DNA of 16,584 bases from Acetofilamentum sp. (lineage in GTDB: Bacteria; Bacteroidota; Bacteroidia; Bacteroidales; JAFGUD01), in the NCBI GenBank assembly GCA_020722645.1, contig DYKL01000035.1, forward strand, positions 1-16,584, read 5' to 3'. Below, piece by piece: positions 7,519-16,044 of the stretch; within the stretch, counting starts at the first letter, position 1, and every line of letters begins with the position of its first letter. The notes beneath the pieces were generated by a model. It saw nothing but the letters and a program-made list of their open reading frames with translations, searched no databases and was not told where the DNA came from. Position numbers and translations under genes: made by a program.

Positions 7519-7577
7519 AAATAAAACAAATCATAAAAAAAAATTTAATTTTATTTTTTTATTTAAAAACTATTTCA

Positions 7578-7585
7578 TATCTTTG
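7578..7585 (+). promoter_or_regulatory. Candidate -7 box for the T9SS cargo gene
   Basis: TATCTTTG matches TAnnTTTG and ends 22 bp before the ATG at 7608. The -33 area is T-rich without a clear TTTG, so this is a single-box assignment. It is divergent from the purB promoter across an AT-rich gap of about 115 bp. Confidence 0.45.
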
Positions 7586-7607
7586 CCTGAAACTAAAATT
7601 ATTAATT

Positions 7608-10600
7608 ATGAAGAAAATCATTACTTTTTTGTTTATTCTTATTGCAACAATAGGAATAAACGCACAGGAATTTGGTTTAGCACCAAAAGTTATTAAACCA
7701 AAAGACGAAACCAAGCAACAGTTTAACAAAAAAAATGATATTTCCGTAAACACTTATTCAACGGGAAAATCAATTTTAAACTATGATTTTGAAGAAGCTA
7801 CCGGAACTTTTGCATCTATTTCTGCTACAGGCACTGCCCTTACGCCTAATGGTTGGGATGATGGAGAAATTGTTCTCGATTTAACCGGAACTTATACTTT
7901 TACTTATAATCTTAACCATTTTAATACTTTTAATATCAGTACAAATGGGGCTATTGATTTGGGTGGTACTGGTGATATTTCATTTACTAACGACCTCGCC
8001 GATCCAACAAAAACACCTATGATAGCTCCACTTTGGGATGATTTAAGGTTTTATGGCAATGGTGTCGGTGAGGGAATATTCTATCAGATTGACAATGTTT
8101 CCGGAGAAAATGTTCTTACAATTGAATGGTATAACGTAGCCAGATATTCATACGAAGGGATGACTGTTTCTTTTCAGATAAAATTGTATGAAAATTCAGG
8201 AATAATTGAACTTATTTATGGTGATATGACTCAAGCTTCCGGCTGGACTGCTTCAGCAACAATAGGAATAAACGATTTGGAAGGCTCTGATGCTGTTTTT
8301 GCAAGCATAACTCCCGGAACTCCGGCTACTGTCAGCAATTCCACCTCAAATAACACTATCGCCGGAACAATTATTAGTGGCATAACTTCCGGTACAATCT
8401 ATCGTTTTGTTCCTATCTTTTTAACAAATGATTTAATGGCTTATGCATTAGAACCATTAACTGTAACTCCCGGAACAGATGTATATCCTATCGTTTCTGT
8501 TTTAAATTCAGGAACGACAGTTCAATCAACTTTTAATGTAAATTTATTAATTTCCCCATTAGGTAGTGCAACCCCAGTTTACAATTACGTTGAAAATGTC
8601 AGCGATAATGTTAATCCGGGTGAAATTTATCAACACACATTTTCTAATGTATGGGCAGCAGTTCCGGAAGGTGTATATACTGCAACTTTTATTGTAGAAT
8701 TGAGCGGTGACGATAATACTTCAAATAACACCCTCGAAAAAACAATTGTTGTAGCTAATACAGTAAACATGTCTAACGGCACAGATACAACTTGTAACGC
8801 TTTATTTTACGATTCAGGTGGTCCGGAAGGAGAATATCAAATTAGTGAAGACTTTACCTTTACATTTTATCCTGAAACAGCCGATAAGTGGATTCAGGTT
8901 CAATTCTTAAATTTCAATGTTGAAGGTGAGCCTTATGACTATTTACGAATTTTTAACGGTACTGATACAAATGCAACTCTTTTAGCTCAATACGGTGATT
9001 TTGAGCCCGGCCATGAAATTATTAAAGCATCTAACTCTGACGGTGCCTTAACATTTCATTTTTCTTCTGATGGCAGTGTTCAATATGATGGTTGGGAAGC
9101 TTTTATTTCATGTTTCACTCCTCCTCAACATGATTTAGCTGTTGTTAATATTACTCCTGATTTTATAAATTCAGGATCAACAATTCAACCTCAAGTTACT
9201 ATTCAAAATAATGCTGTTAATGATGAAAATAGCTATCAGTTATCATACACAAATTTAAATGGAACTTATACAGGATCTCAATTTTACACAGATTTAGTTC
9301 CAAGCGGTGGACAAACAATTGTGAGTTTACCCGAATGGACTCCTGCTGATGGAAATGATACATTAACTGTTACCGTTATTGTTACAGATGATGAAGATAA
9401 TACAAATGATGAATTATCTAATGGTGTTTTAATAACTCCACTTGTTAATGCTTATGCTTGGGATGCTTATGCAAGTACTTCCGGATTAGCAGAAGGTCCT
9501 GTTAATATTACTCTTCCTGTGGGAAATATGACTCAAATTGCTGAAAGTTCAGAAACATTTGTTGCAGGTGCCGACATGGTTAATTTTGACTGGTATGGTA
9601 TTCAATATTCAGATAGTGGTGATGCTCCACTTGTTAGAATTGACACAACAACAGGGGAACTATCTACAATTGGAACAACAGCTCCTGATATTACAGGCTT
9701 TGCTTTTGATGTTACCACTTATACTGCTTATGCAATTGATTTTGGTGGTATTTTATATACAATTGATTTGCTAACAGCACAAGCAACTCAAATAGGTGGT
9801 AATACATCTAATATAATCGGTTTAGCTTGTAATAATGCAGGTAAATTATATGCAATTTCTTTAAATGATCAATTAGTACAAATTAATGCTGCAACAGGAA
9901 CCTCTACTGTTATAGGACCATTAGGCGTAGATATTAGTTATGCACAGGATATTGCTTTTGACAGAGATAATGATGTTCTTTACGGTACATTATATACTAC
10001 TACCGGTGGTTTATATACAATTGATACTTTAACCGGCGCAGCTACATTACTTGCAACAATAGGCGATGAACTTGCAGGTTTTGCTATTCCTTATACTCCG
10101 GCAGGAGCTTGGGTTAATTTTACTGTAACTGACGGAACTAATCCGATTGAAAATGCATCTATTGAAATTGGAGACAAAACAATATACACCGATAATAATG
10201 GTCAAGTTACATCTTTCTTTAATCCTAATACATATACATATATTGCTACTGCTTATGGCTTTAGTGAAGTAACAAATTACTTCATTGTTGTTGATGGTGT
10301 TGATCAAGATGTCAATATTACTTTGACTGAATTACTTAGCTATAGTGTTACTTTTGAAGTTGAAAATACTTTATCTGCTCCGCTTGAAAATGCAAATATC
10401 ATAATCGAATACAACGATGTTGAAGTTGCAAACGGAATGACAAATGCCTCCGGTCAATTTGTTTCAGGTGGCTTTTATCCTTATGAATACAGCTACGAAG
10501 TTACATTAGATGGTTACGATACTTATGCAGGTACATTTACTGTTGTTGATCAAAATCTTACAGTTCCTGTTACACTTATTGAAACAATGAACGCACCTTA

Positions 10601-11717
10601 CGGATTAGCTATCGAGCAACAAAACAACGAAGCAGATGTTTTGTTTACTTGGAATCCATTAGGAGAAGAGTTTTTTGAAGGATTTGAAAGCGGAACTTTG
10701 CCAACAGGTTGGTTAGCAATTGATAATGATGGCGACAATTTTAACTGGATTAATATTGTTGAACAAGGTTATGGTTTCGACCCTTATGAAGGTTCCGGAG
10801 CAATGACAAGTGCTTCTTATGATAACACTGTAGGAGTTCTTTATCCTGATAATTATTTAATAACTCCAGCTATTCAAATAGGAGCCAATTCATTATTATC
10901 TTGGTATCACGATGCACAGGATCCTGGTTGGCCTAACGATTTTTATTATGTAAAAGTATCTACTACAGGAACAAATATTGCTGATTTCACAGAAACTGTA
11001 TGGTCTGGCACAACTTCATCTGAATGGCAATCTGTAAGTGCTAGTTTAAGTGCTTTTGCAGGAGAAACAGTTTATATTGCATTCCAGCATACAAACTGCT
11101 CAGACAACTTCTGGATGAAAATTGACAATGTTTCTGTAACAAATGCAAAATATGAAGCTGTAAGTACACCGAAAATTGAAACAGTTGCTCATCAAACTGG
11201 TTTACCATTCAGAACAACCGGTTTAAGTGCTCAGGAAATTCAAGATAAATTAGAATTTTACAATAGTATTGAAACAAGGAATAATAACAAAACTATTCAA
11301 AGCTACTCAGTTTTATTAAATGACGTAGTAGTTGCAACCGAAATTACAGACAGTTCTTATGTGTTCGACAATTTAGCACCCGGTACTTATGAAGCAGGTG
11401 TATTTGGAGTTTATGAAACAGGAAACAGTGATACTTCTTATATTGAATTTACTGTTGTAATTGATAATTTAGACGATTTCAATACTGAAGTTTATTCTGT
11501 ATATCCAAATCCAGTTAAAAATATTTTGAATATTAAAATTTCAAACAATGAAACTTATAAACTTCAAATTATTAGCACTAACGGTTCATTATTAATGGAA
11601 AAAGATGGTATTTGCAACGAAAGTCAAATCATTTTGAATAATCTTGAAAAAGGTGTATATATTATAAAATTATCTAACGATAATGAAGTTTATCAATCAA
11701 AACTGATTGTTCAATAA
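7608..11717 (+). CDS. Large secreted multidomain adhesin-like protein with T9SS type A sorting domain
   Basis: Predicted exported cell-surface or extracellular protein of 1369 aa. Domains in order: Sec signal peptide (residues 1-19, ending GINAQ); a beta-sandwich domain with IAPLWDDL (about 58-270) common in Bacteroidota surface proteins; a CARDB-like Ig domain (about 275-385); a CUB-like domain bounded by Cys396 and Cys502; a second CARDB-like domain (about 507-615); a partial propeller of repeated LYxIDxxTGxxTxIG units (about 670-828); two carboxypeptidase-regulatory-like domains (about 834-908 and 912-995); a cleaved-adhesin/MAM-like domain (about 1020-1178) with FFEGFESGTLPTGW at its start; a short linker/FN3-like segment; and the Por/T9SS type A sorting domain (about 1294-1369) with VYPNPVKNILNI and GVYIIKLSNDN. 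No protease or glycosidase catalytic motif was recognised, so adhesion or binding is the likeliest role. It appears monocistronic, with a strong terminator 19 bp after the stop. Confidence 0.92.
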   Translation: MKKIITFLFILIATIGINAQEFGLAPKVIKPKDETKQQFNKKNDISVNTYSTGKSILNYDFEEATGTFASISATGTALTPNGWDDGEIVLDLTGTYTFTYNLNHFNTFNISTNGAIDLGGTGDISFTNDLADPTKTPMIAPLWDDLRFYGNGVGEGIFYQIDNVSGENVLTIEWYNVARYSYEGMTVSFQIKLYENSGIIELIYGDMTQASGWTASATIGINDLEGSDAVFASITPGTPATVSNSTSNNTIAGTIISGITSGTIYRFVPIFLTNDLMAYALEPLTVTPGTDVYPIVSVLNSGTTVQSTFNVNLLISPLGSATPVYNYVENVSDNVNPGEIYQHTFSNVWAAVPEGVYTATFIVELSGDDNTSNNTLEKTIVVANTVNMSNGTDTTCNALFYDSGGPEGEYQISEDFTFTFYPETADKWIQVQFLNFNVEGEPYDYLRIFNGTDTNATLLAQYGDFEPGHEIIKASNSDGALTFHFSSDGSVQYDGWEAFISCFTPPQHDLAVVNITPDFINSGSTIQPQVTIQNNAVNDENSYQLSYTNLNGTYTGSQFYTDLVPSGGQTIVSLPEWTPADGNDTLTVTVIVTDDEDNTNDELSNGVLITPLVNAYAWDAYASTSGLAEGPVNITLPVGNMTQIAESSETFVAGADMVNFDWYGIQYSDSGDAPLVRIDTTTGELSTIGTTAPDITGFAFDVTTYTAYAIDFGGILYTIDLLTAQATQIGGNTSNIIGLACNNAGKLYAISLNDQLVQINAATGTSTVIGPLGVDISYAQDIAFDRDNDVLYGTLYTTTGGLYTIDTLTGAATLLATIGDELAGFAIPYTPAGAWVNFTVTDGTNPIENASIEIGDKTIYTDNNGQVTSFFNPNTYTYIATAYGFSEVTNYFIVVDGVDQDVNITLTELLSYSVTFEVENTLSAPLENANIIIEYNDVEVANGMTNASGQFVSGGFYPYEYSYEVTLDGYDTYAGTFTVVDQNLTVPVTLIETMNAPYGLAIEQQNNEADVLFTWNPLGEEFFEGFESGTLPTGWLAIDNDGDNFNWINIVEQGYGFDPYEGSGAMTSASYDNTVGVLYPDNYLITPAIQIGANSLLSWYHDAQDPGWPNDFYYVKVSTTGTNIADFTETVWSGTTSSEWQSVSASLSAFAGETVYIAFQHTNCSDNFWMKIDNVSVTNAKYEAVSTPKIETVAHQTGLPFRTTGLSAQEIQDKLEFYNSIETRNNNKTIQSYSVLLNDVVVATEITDSSYVFDNLAPGTYEAGVFGVYETGNSDTSYIEFTVVIDNLDDFNTEVYSVYPNPVKNILNIKISNNETYKLQIISTNGSLLMEKDGICNESQIILNNLEKGVYIIKLSNDNEVYQSKLIVQ

Positions 11718-11736
11718 ACCAATTTTTACAAATTTT

Positions 11737-11770
11737 AAAAAGGGATTGAAAATTTCAGTCCCTTTTTTTT
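11737..11770 (+). terminator. Rho-independent terminator after the T9SS cargo gene
   Basis: A 14-bp stem (AAAAAGGGATTGAA paired with TTTCAGTCCCTTTTT, including one T-G wobble) closes on a loop of about 3 bases and is followed by a T-run to 11770. It lies just after the stop codon at 11715-11717 and is the clearest terminator in the window. Confidence 0.85.
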
Positions 11771-11801
11771 GATTATATTGTAAATATTTTTTGTATTTTT
11801 G
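11768..11801 (+). promoter_or_regulatory. Candidate promoter for the EACC1-like gene
   Basis: TATTTTTG at 11794-11801 matches TAnnTTTG and lies 46 bp before the ATG at 11848. TTTG at 11768-11771 precedes it by 22 bp, slightly long for the consensus spacing, and overlaps the T-run of the preceding terminator. A separate promoter here implies the gene is not read through from the upstream cargo gene. Confidence 0.45.
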
Positions 11802-11847
11802 TAAAATTAAATTTACTTTTGTTTTTTAAATTATCACACACAAATCT

Positions 11848-12312
11848 ATGAAAGTTATTTTTTCTCCCAAAAAGGCTACTCCACAAAATATGAGAGATTT
11901 AAAACTCTTGTTAAGAAAAAACGGAATTAAAACAATTGCCGAAGTAAACAAACCGACTAAAGGTGAGTTAGGCAGAGGTATTGCATCAGGTTTGGCAGCA
12001 ATTCTTGCCGGCGGTGACGGATTTTTTACAAAAATCGGAGAAGCTATCGTAAAATTTGTTGAACTCAAAAAAGTTGATGTGTCAATGAAAAACGGGAAAG
12101 GAGAAGAAATTACACTTAGTGCCGCTTTGCCAAAAGATCAGGTTAGAATAATGATTAATGAATTTTTTGACAGAAAATTAATCGAAGTACAAAAGCCTAA
12201 AAATGAGGCTAAAAAAACAGATAAAAAAATAATCAGTCCTAAAAAAGCATCTACAAAAACAAAAACGACAAAGAAAACTGCAACCAACAAACTTACAAAA
12301 TCAAAAAAATAA
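11848..12312 (+). CDS. EACC1-like domain protein with lysine-rich tail
   Basis: Function unknown. The 154-aa product has no signal peptide. After a short basic start (MKVIFSPKKA) comes a predicted helix-strand (MRDLKLLLRKNGIKTIAEVN). The core (about 36-110) has GELGRGIASGLAAILAGG, then a helix (FFTKIGEAIVKFVELKK), a strand VDVSMKNGKGEEITLSA and a final helix (KDQVRIMINEFF). That order resembles the effector-associated constant component EACC1 described from NTP-dependent conflict systems: a P/G-G-x-L/M-G stretch, a Gly-rich hydrophobic helix, a VxVxxxxGxxxxL hairpin and a terminal helix. The tail (116-154) is disordered, with 16 lysines in 39 residues and several Ser/Thr-Lys steps, like histone H1-type or nucleic-acid-binding tails. 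No recognisable effector, NTPase or peptidase partner is adjacent. It is convergent with the GT-C-like gene, 4 bp apart. The EACC1 reading is inference. Confidence 0.75.
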   Translation: MKVIFSPKKATPQNMRDLKLLLRKNGIKTIAEVNKPTKGELGRGIASGLAAILAGGDGFFTKIGEAIVKFVELKKVDVSMKNGKGEEITLSAALPKDQVRIMINEFFDRKLIEVQKPKNEAKKTDKKIISPKKASTKTKTTKKTATNKLTKSKK

Positions 12313-12316
12313 TCTT

Positions 12317-14236
12317 CTACTTTATTTTATTGTAATCTACTTTTAATAAAATAGCAGGTTCATCTTCATTTTTGCCTTCCTGCCAGACAAGACTAAAAAG
12401 AGCAGGATACTTTAACTCAATAAAATACACATATCTGTGCATAGTAGTTATATACTCATCTGTCTTTTTTTCAGGAATCATTCTTAATCTTCCCAAAATT
12501 AAAAAATCAATTTTGTTTTTCTCTAAAAAATTAAGCAATGAATCAGGATAAACACCATAATCATTCAATCTGTCGGTAAACATAATTTCTCGAGCCTGTT
12601 CCAAATTATAATAAGAAATACCTGTTTTTTCAAGAACAATTTGAAAATCGGCATCAATTTTTTCAGGAATCTCGAAACATATATACTGCCTGCCGTCATC
12701 TTGTAAAACTATAGAGCTGATATTTATAAAATACGGGAACAGTGTATAAAATAAATCTCCGGACTGAAAAAAATCAAAAAAATAATGGTTGGTCGTGTCT
12801 GATTTTTTTTCACACTCTTCGAAAATTTGATTAACTGTATAACTTTCAACGTTATAAATACCAAAAAACTTTCTGCCTTCGCTGAAAATATATGCCATTC
12901 CGGGCTTTCGGCAAGCAACAACATAGTCCTTGGGTAAATTTTCGGCTGTCCACTTTACAACTTTCAAATAATTTTTCCAGTCATTTGTATAACCATAAAG
13001 CATATCTCCCTGAATATTTGCTTTTAAAATGGGATAATGCTTAATCGAAATATTTACTGTTTTGACAAAACTCGGTATTATTATCGCTAAAAGTATTATT
13101 ACAGGCAGTATTTTGAGAATTTTCTTTTTGAAAAAATCAAAAAAATTCCATAAAGCAGTCGAAAACAACAAAACAGACAATGGAACATAAATTAATATCA
13201 ATCTGATTTGATCCCACATCGTTTGCTGAGTTATAAAAGTAGCTCCTATTGCAAAAGCCAGATAAATAAGTGGAAACAAAAGTTCCTTTCTTTTTTTGAA
13301 AATAACAATAAATGTAAAAATAAACAGGAAATAAAAAAGAATTGTCAAAAAAGTATTTGTCGAAAAAGAGTCTTTCCATCCAAGAACCATCAAAAAATAT
13401 TTGGATAAATAAATCTCGGAATTTTCAATAAATCTTTGAACAAATCCTGAAAAACTTTCGTGTCCGATATTTTCGTCATAAGGATTTATCCAGAACATTT
13501 TCTCAAATTGTCCCTCAAAACCTATTTTCCCGATTTTCCAATAAACTGATTTATAGATGTTGTAGGGAACGTAAAAAATGCTCACTGACAACACCGTAGC
13601 AATTATATATCTGAATTTTTTCTGAGTTAAAAAATACACTAAAGCAGCAAAAATAATACTCCAGCCAACATTTCTGGTTATTGACAACAGAAACATCAAA
13701 AAACCAAATATCAACCATTCTTTCCATTGTTTTGAAATATTGTCAGAGTAAAGACTATTTTTGTGACAAATACGATAAAAAGCGGCAAAAACACTTATCT
13801 GAAGCAGCAAATACAATGCTTCACTATATGTCTGACCACCAAAATAAAGAATTTCGAGGCAAACTGATGAATATAGTATAACACCAATTATAATTACCCA
13901 AGGTGTTTTATCTCTAAAAGCGAAATAAATGATATAAATATGAACAATTATCATCAAAAAAGACAATAATTTTAGCAAAAATAATTTTAATCCAAAAATT
14001 TTGAGGAAAAAACTTAAAAAAATCGGATAAAAAGAACCGTGCCAAGTCGGGAATGCTTCGCCATCAATAAATTTTTGAGCAGCAAGAATGTATGATGCAT
14101 CGTCTTCTCCTGTGCTGATTTTCATATCAAACAACAAACCTGCAAGAACTATTGCAACGAATATTGAAATAAACAAAAAAATCTTTCTTTTGTTTTTAAC
14201 AAATTCTTCGATTCTGTCAGGCAAATTGTTTATCAT
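12317..14236 (-). CDS. Polytopic GT-C-like membrane protein (putative lipid-linked sugar glycosyltransferase)
   Basis: Predicted inner-membrane protein of 639 aa. A first membrane helix (about 18-36) is followed by a loop with STGEDDASYILAAQKF, whose acidic pair Asp45-Asp46 fits the catalytic-loop acidic motif of GT-C fold transferases (ArnT/PMT-like). Roughly nine or ten more hydrophobic segments run to about residue 392. The C-terminal part (about 400-639) is soluble and presumably periplasmic. GT-C enzymes use polyprenyl-phosphate-linked sugars as donors to modify lipids, glycans or proteins; donor and acceptor here cannot be read from sequence. Its start ATG (14236) is 3 bp after the macro-domain stop codon, so the two genes are almost certainly one transcript. 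An alternative is a membrane protein that shares only the fold. Confidence 0.75.
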   Translation of the reverse strand: MINNLPDRIEEFVKNKRKIFLFISIFVAIVLAGLLFDMKISTGEDDASYILAAQKFIDGEAFPTWHGSFYPIFLSFFLKIFGLKLFLLKLLSFLMIIVHIYIIYFAFRDKTPWVIIIGVILYSSVCLEILYFGGQTYSEALYLLLQISVFAAFYRICHKNSLYSDNISKQWKEWLIFGFLMFLLSITRNVGWSIIFAALVYFLTQKKFRYIIATVLSVSIFYVPYNIYKSVYWKIGKIGFEGQFEKMFWINPYDENIGHESFSGFVQRFIENSEIYLSKYFLMVLGWKDSFSTNTFLTILFYFLFIFTFIVIFKKRKELLFPLIYLAFAIGATFITQQTMWDQIRLILIYVPLSVLLFSTALWNFFDFFKKKILKILPVIILLAIIIPSFVKTVNISIKHYPILKANIQGDMLYGYTNDWKNYLKVVKWTAENLPKDYVVACRKPGMAYIFSEGRKFFGIYNVESYTVNQIFEECEKKSDTTNHYFFDFFQSGDLFYTLFPYFINISSIVLQDDGRQYICFEIPEKIDADFQIVLEKTGISYYNLEQAREIMFTDRLNDYGVYPDSLLNFLEKNKIDFLILGRLRMIPEKKTDEYITTMHRYVYFIELKYPALFSLVWQEGKNEDEPAILLKVDYNKIK

Positions 14237-14239
14237 CGC

Positions 14240-14746
14240 TTAAAAATCTAATATTTTTTTATAAATAGATAAATTTTCTTCGTCAAAAACGATAAAAATA
14301 ACTTTTTCGATTGTTTTATTCACGTCCTGAAAATCTTTTACTGTTTTTGTAGCTATTTCGGCTGCTCTTTGTTTTGGGAAACCGTAAATACCTGTACTGA
14401 TATTCGGAAAAGCCAATGATTTGATATTATTCTGATTTGCAACCTCAAGACTTCTTCTATAGGCACTTTGCAAGAGTTTATCTTCGTTGTAGTTTCCGCC
14501 TCTCCAAACCGGTCCAACAGTATGAATGACATATTTTGCCGGCAATTTATAGCCCTTTGTTATTTTTGCATCTCCGGTATCACATCTGTTCAAAGTTTTG
14601 CATTCAGCAAGCAATTCTTTTCCGGCGGCTCTGTGAATAGCTCCATCTACTCCTCCCCCACCCAACAGACTGTTATTTGCTGCGTTTACAATAGCATCTA
14701 CTTCTAATTTTGTTATATCACCTTTTTGTAAAATAATTTGATACAT
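14240..14746 (-). CDS. Macro domain protein, MacroD/YmdB-like ADP-ribosyl hydrolase
   Basis: Predicted cytosolic hydrolase acting on O-acetyl-ADP-ribose or on mono-ADP-ribosylated macromolecules. The 168-aa product is a single complete macro domain: GDIT (residues 9-12) with the adenine-contacting Asp, IVNAANNSLLGGGGVDGAIH (19-38) with catalytic-loop Asn24/Asn25 and Asp34, CDTGDAKITKGYKLPAKYVI, HTVGP (75-79) and the phosphate-binding STGIYGFP (117-124). These match the MacroD-type class and the length of E. coli YmdB (about 177 aa). The start is taken as ATG at 14746; an in-frame TTG at 14770 would add eight residues outside the domain. It is the first gene of a two-gene operon with the GT-C-like protein. 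No ADP-ribosyltransferase is seen nearby. Confidence 0.92.
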   Translation of the reverse strand: MYQIILQKGDITKLEVDAIVNAANNSLLGGGGVDGAIHRAAGKELLAECKTLNRCDTGDAKITKGYKLPAKYVIHTVGPVWRGGNYNEDKLLQSAYRRSLEVANQNNIKSLAFPNISTGIYGFPKQRAAEIATKTVKDFQDVNKTIEKVIFIVFDEENLSIYKKILDF

Positions 14747-14792
14747 TTTTATGACTTTTAAGTTTAACAATACGTTATGTTATTTTTTTTTT

Positions 14793-14832
14793 GATAATTT
14801 TGGAAAATAGAACTTTTTTTTAAAAAATTATC
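14793..14832. repeat. 9-bp inverted repeat between the macro-domain gene and hydE
   Basis: GATAATTTT (14793-14801) and AAAATTATC (14824-14832) form a perfect 9-bp inverted pair with 22 bp between them, in the gap between two divergent genes. It could be a regulatory dyad. AT-rich composition makes chance occurrence possible. Confidence 0.3.
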
Positions 14833-14898
14833 GTTGAATTTTTTATAAACTGAATAAAACACTCTTAACAATTTTTCTCATAATTTATTTGTAAATAT

Positions 14899-14910
14899 GA
14901 CAAAAATGTC
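14899..14910. promoter_or_regulatory. Possible operator dyad upstream of hydE
   Basis: GACA-AAAA-TGTC is a perfect short dyad 35 bp upstream of the hydE start, where a redox- or oxygen-responsive regulator would be expected to act. It does not match the FNR (TTGAT-N4-ATCAA) consensus. No TAnnTTTG box was found in the adjacent sequence, so the hydE promoter itself is not assigned. Confidence 0.25.
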
Positions 14911-14945
14911 CGTTTTTTGTAAACATAATTTTCAAAAATAAGCTA

Positions 14946-16040
14946 ATGGATTCTTATTTACAAATTTTAGAAAAAGATTTTTTAAACCGTAACGACATAA
15001 TAACCCTTTTATCACTAAATAAAGAACAAGCAAAAAACCTTTTCAAAAAATCCGAAGAAATAAAACTCAAATATGTAGGAAATAAAGTATATTATCGCGG
15101 ACTTATTGAAATGTCTAACATTTGCCGAAAAGACTGTTATTACTGCGGAATAAGAAGAAGCAACAAAAAAGTAAGTCGTTATGAACTCGAAGATAAACAA
15201 ATTTTAGATGCCTGCGAATATTGTTATAAAAACGATTTTGGTTCTATTGTTTTGCAAGGTGGAGAAAGAAATGATAAAATTTTTGTCGATAGAATTTCAA
15301 ATCTTTTGAAAGAAATAAAAAAATTGAGCAACAATGAACTTGGTGTAACTCTTTCGCTTGGAGAACAGACATTAGAAACCTTCAAAAAATGGAAAGAAGC
15401 CGGTGTCCACAGATACTTGCTCAGAATAGAAGAATCCAACCGAGATTTATACAAAAAACTACATCCTGATAACCAAATTCATTCATTTGATGAGCGTTTA
15501 GAATCATTATATTATTTAAAAGAAACAGGTTATCAGGTCGGCTCGGGTTTTATGATTGGACTTCCGTTTCAAACCGTTGAAAATCTGGCTGATGACCTCA
15601 TTTTTTTACAAAATTTCGACATTGATATGGTTGGAATGGGTCCGTACATCGAACACAAAGATACACCTCTGTACAAATACAAAGCTCAACTCTGGTCGCT
15701 TGAAGAACGATTGTTTATGAGTTTCAAAATGTATGCTGTTTTGCGTATTATGATGAAAGACATTAACATTGCCGCAACAACTGCTTTGCAGACTATAGAC
15801 CCTATGGGACGTGAAAGAGTAATCCGTTTCGCTGCTAACGTCTTAATGCCAAACGTTACACCGGCAGTAGTCAGAAAAAATTACCAGTTATACGAAAATA
15901 AACCTTGTACTGACGAAGGTGCTGATGATTGTTTGGATTGTCTTAAATCCCGTCTGAAATTAGTAAATGCTGAAATCGGACTAAATGAATGGGGTGATTC
16001 AAAACATTATTATAATCGAAATAAAACTGAAGACAACTAA
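14946..16040 (+). CDS. hydE: [FeFe]-hydrogenase H-cluster radical SAM maturase HydE
   Basis: HydE is one of three maturases (with HydF and HydG) that build the di-iron subcluster of [FeFe]-hydrogenases; it uses S-adenosylmethionine radical chemistry in the cytosol. The 364-aa product shows the radical SAM motif CRKDCYYCG (Cys60, Cys64, Cys67) after the family-typical YYRGLIEMSN, then GIRRSNKK, VLQGGE and GSGFMIGLPFQT, and ends with CTDEGADDCLDC. Its Cys321-x7-Cys329-x2-Cys332 spacing matches the accessory cluster site known in Thermotoga HydE. This separates HydE from the relatives BioB and PylB. The start is ATG at 14946. hydF, hydG and the hydrogenase are not in the window. The next gene starts 4 bp after its stop. 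Confidence 0.93.
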   Translation: MDSYLQILEKDFLNRNDIITLLSLNKEQAKNLFKKSEEIKLKYVGNKVYYRGLIEMSNICRKDCYYCGIRRSNKKVSRYELEDKQILDACEYCYKNDFGSIVLQGGERNDKIFVDRISNLLKEIKKLSNNELGVTLSLGEQTLETFKKWKEAGVHRYLLRIEESNRDLYKKLHPDNQIHSFDERLESLYYLKETGYQVGSGFMIGLPFQTVENLADDLIFLQNFDIDMVGMGPYIEHKDTPLYKYKAQLWSLEERLFMSFKMYAVLRIMMKDINIAATTALQTIDPMGRERVIRFAANVLMPNVTPAVVRKNYQLYENKPCTDEGADDCLDCLKSRLKLVNAEIGLNEWGDSKHYYNRNKTEDN

Positions 16041-16044
16041 AAAA

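Noticed and set aside
7494..7529. TTG start for purB giving 12 extra residues
   Set aside because: The extension does not match the family and covers a TAnnTTTG box; the ATG at 7493 gives the normal N-terminus.
9538..9774. A 78-codon plus-strand frame rich in Leu and Gln inside the T9SS cargo gene
   Set aside because: Out-of-frame reading of the repetitive propeller segment; the main frame carries conserved repeats.
11848..14746. A conflict system linking the EACC1-like gene with the macro-domain and GT-C-like genes
   Set aside because: The genes converge from opposite strands and have separate promoters, and no effector or NTPase is present; proximity alone does not support one system.
14747..14770. 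TTG start for the macro-domain protein
   Set aside because: The eight extra residues lie outside the macro fold; the ATG at 14746 begins right at the first strand.
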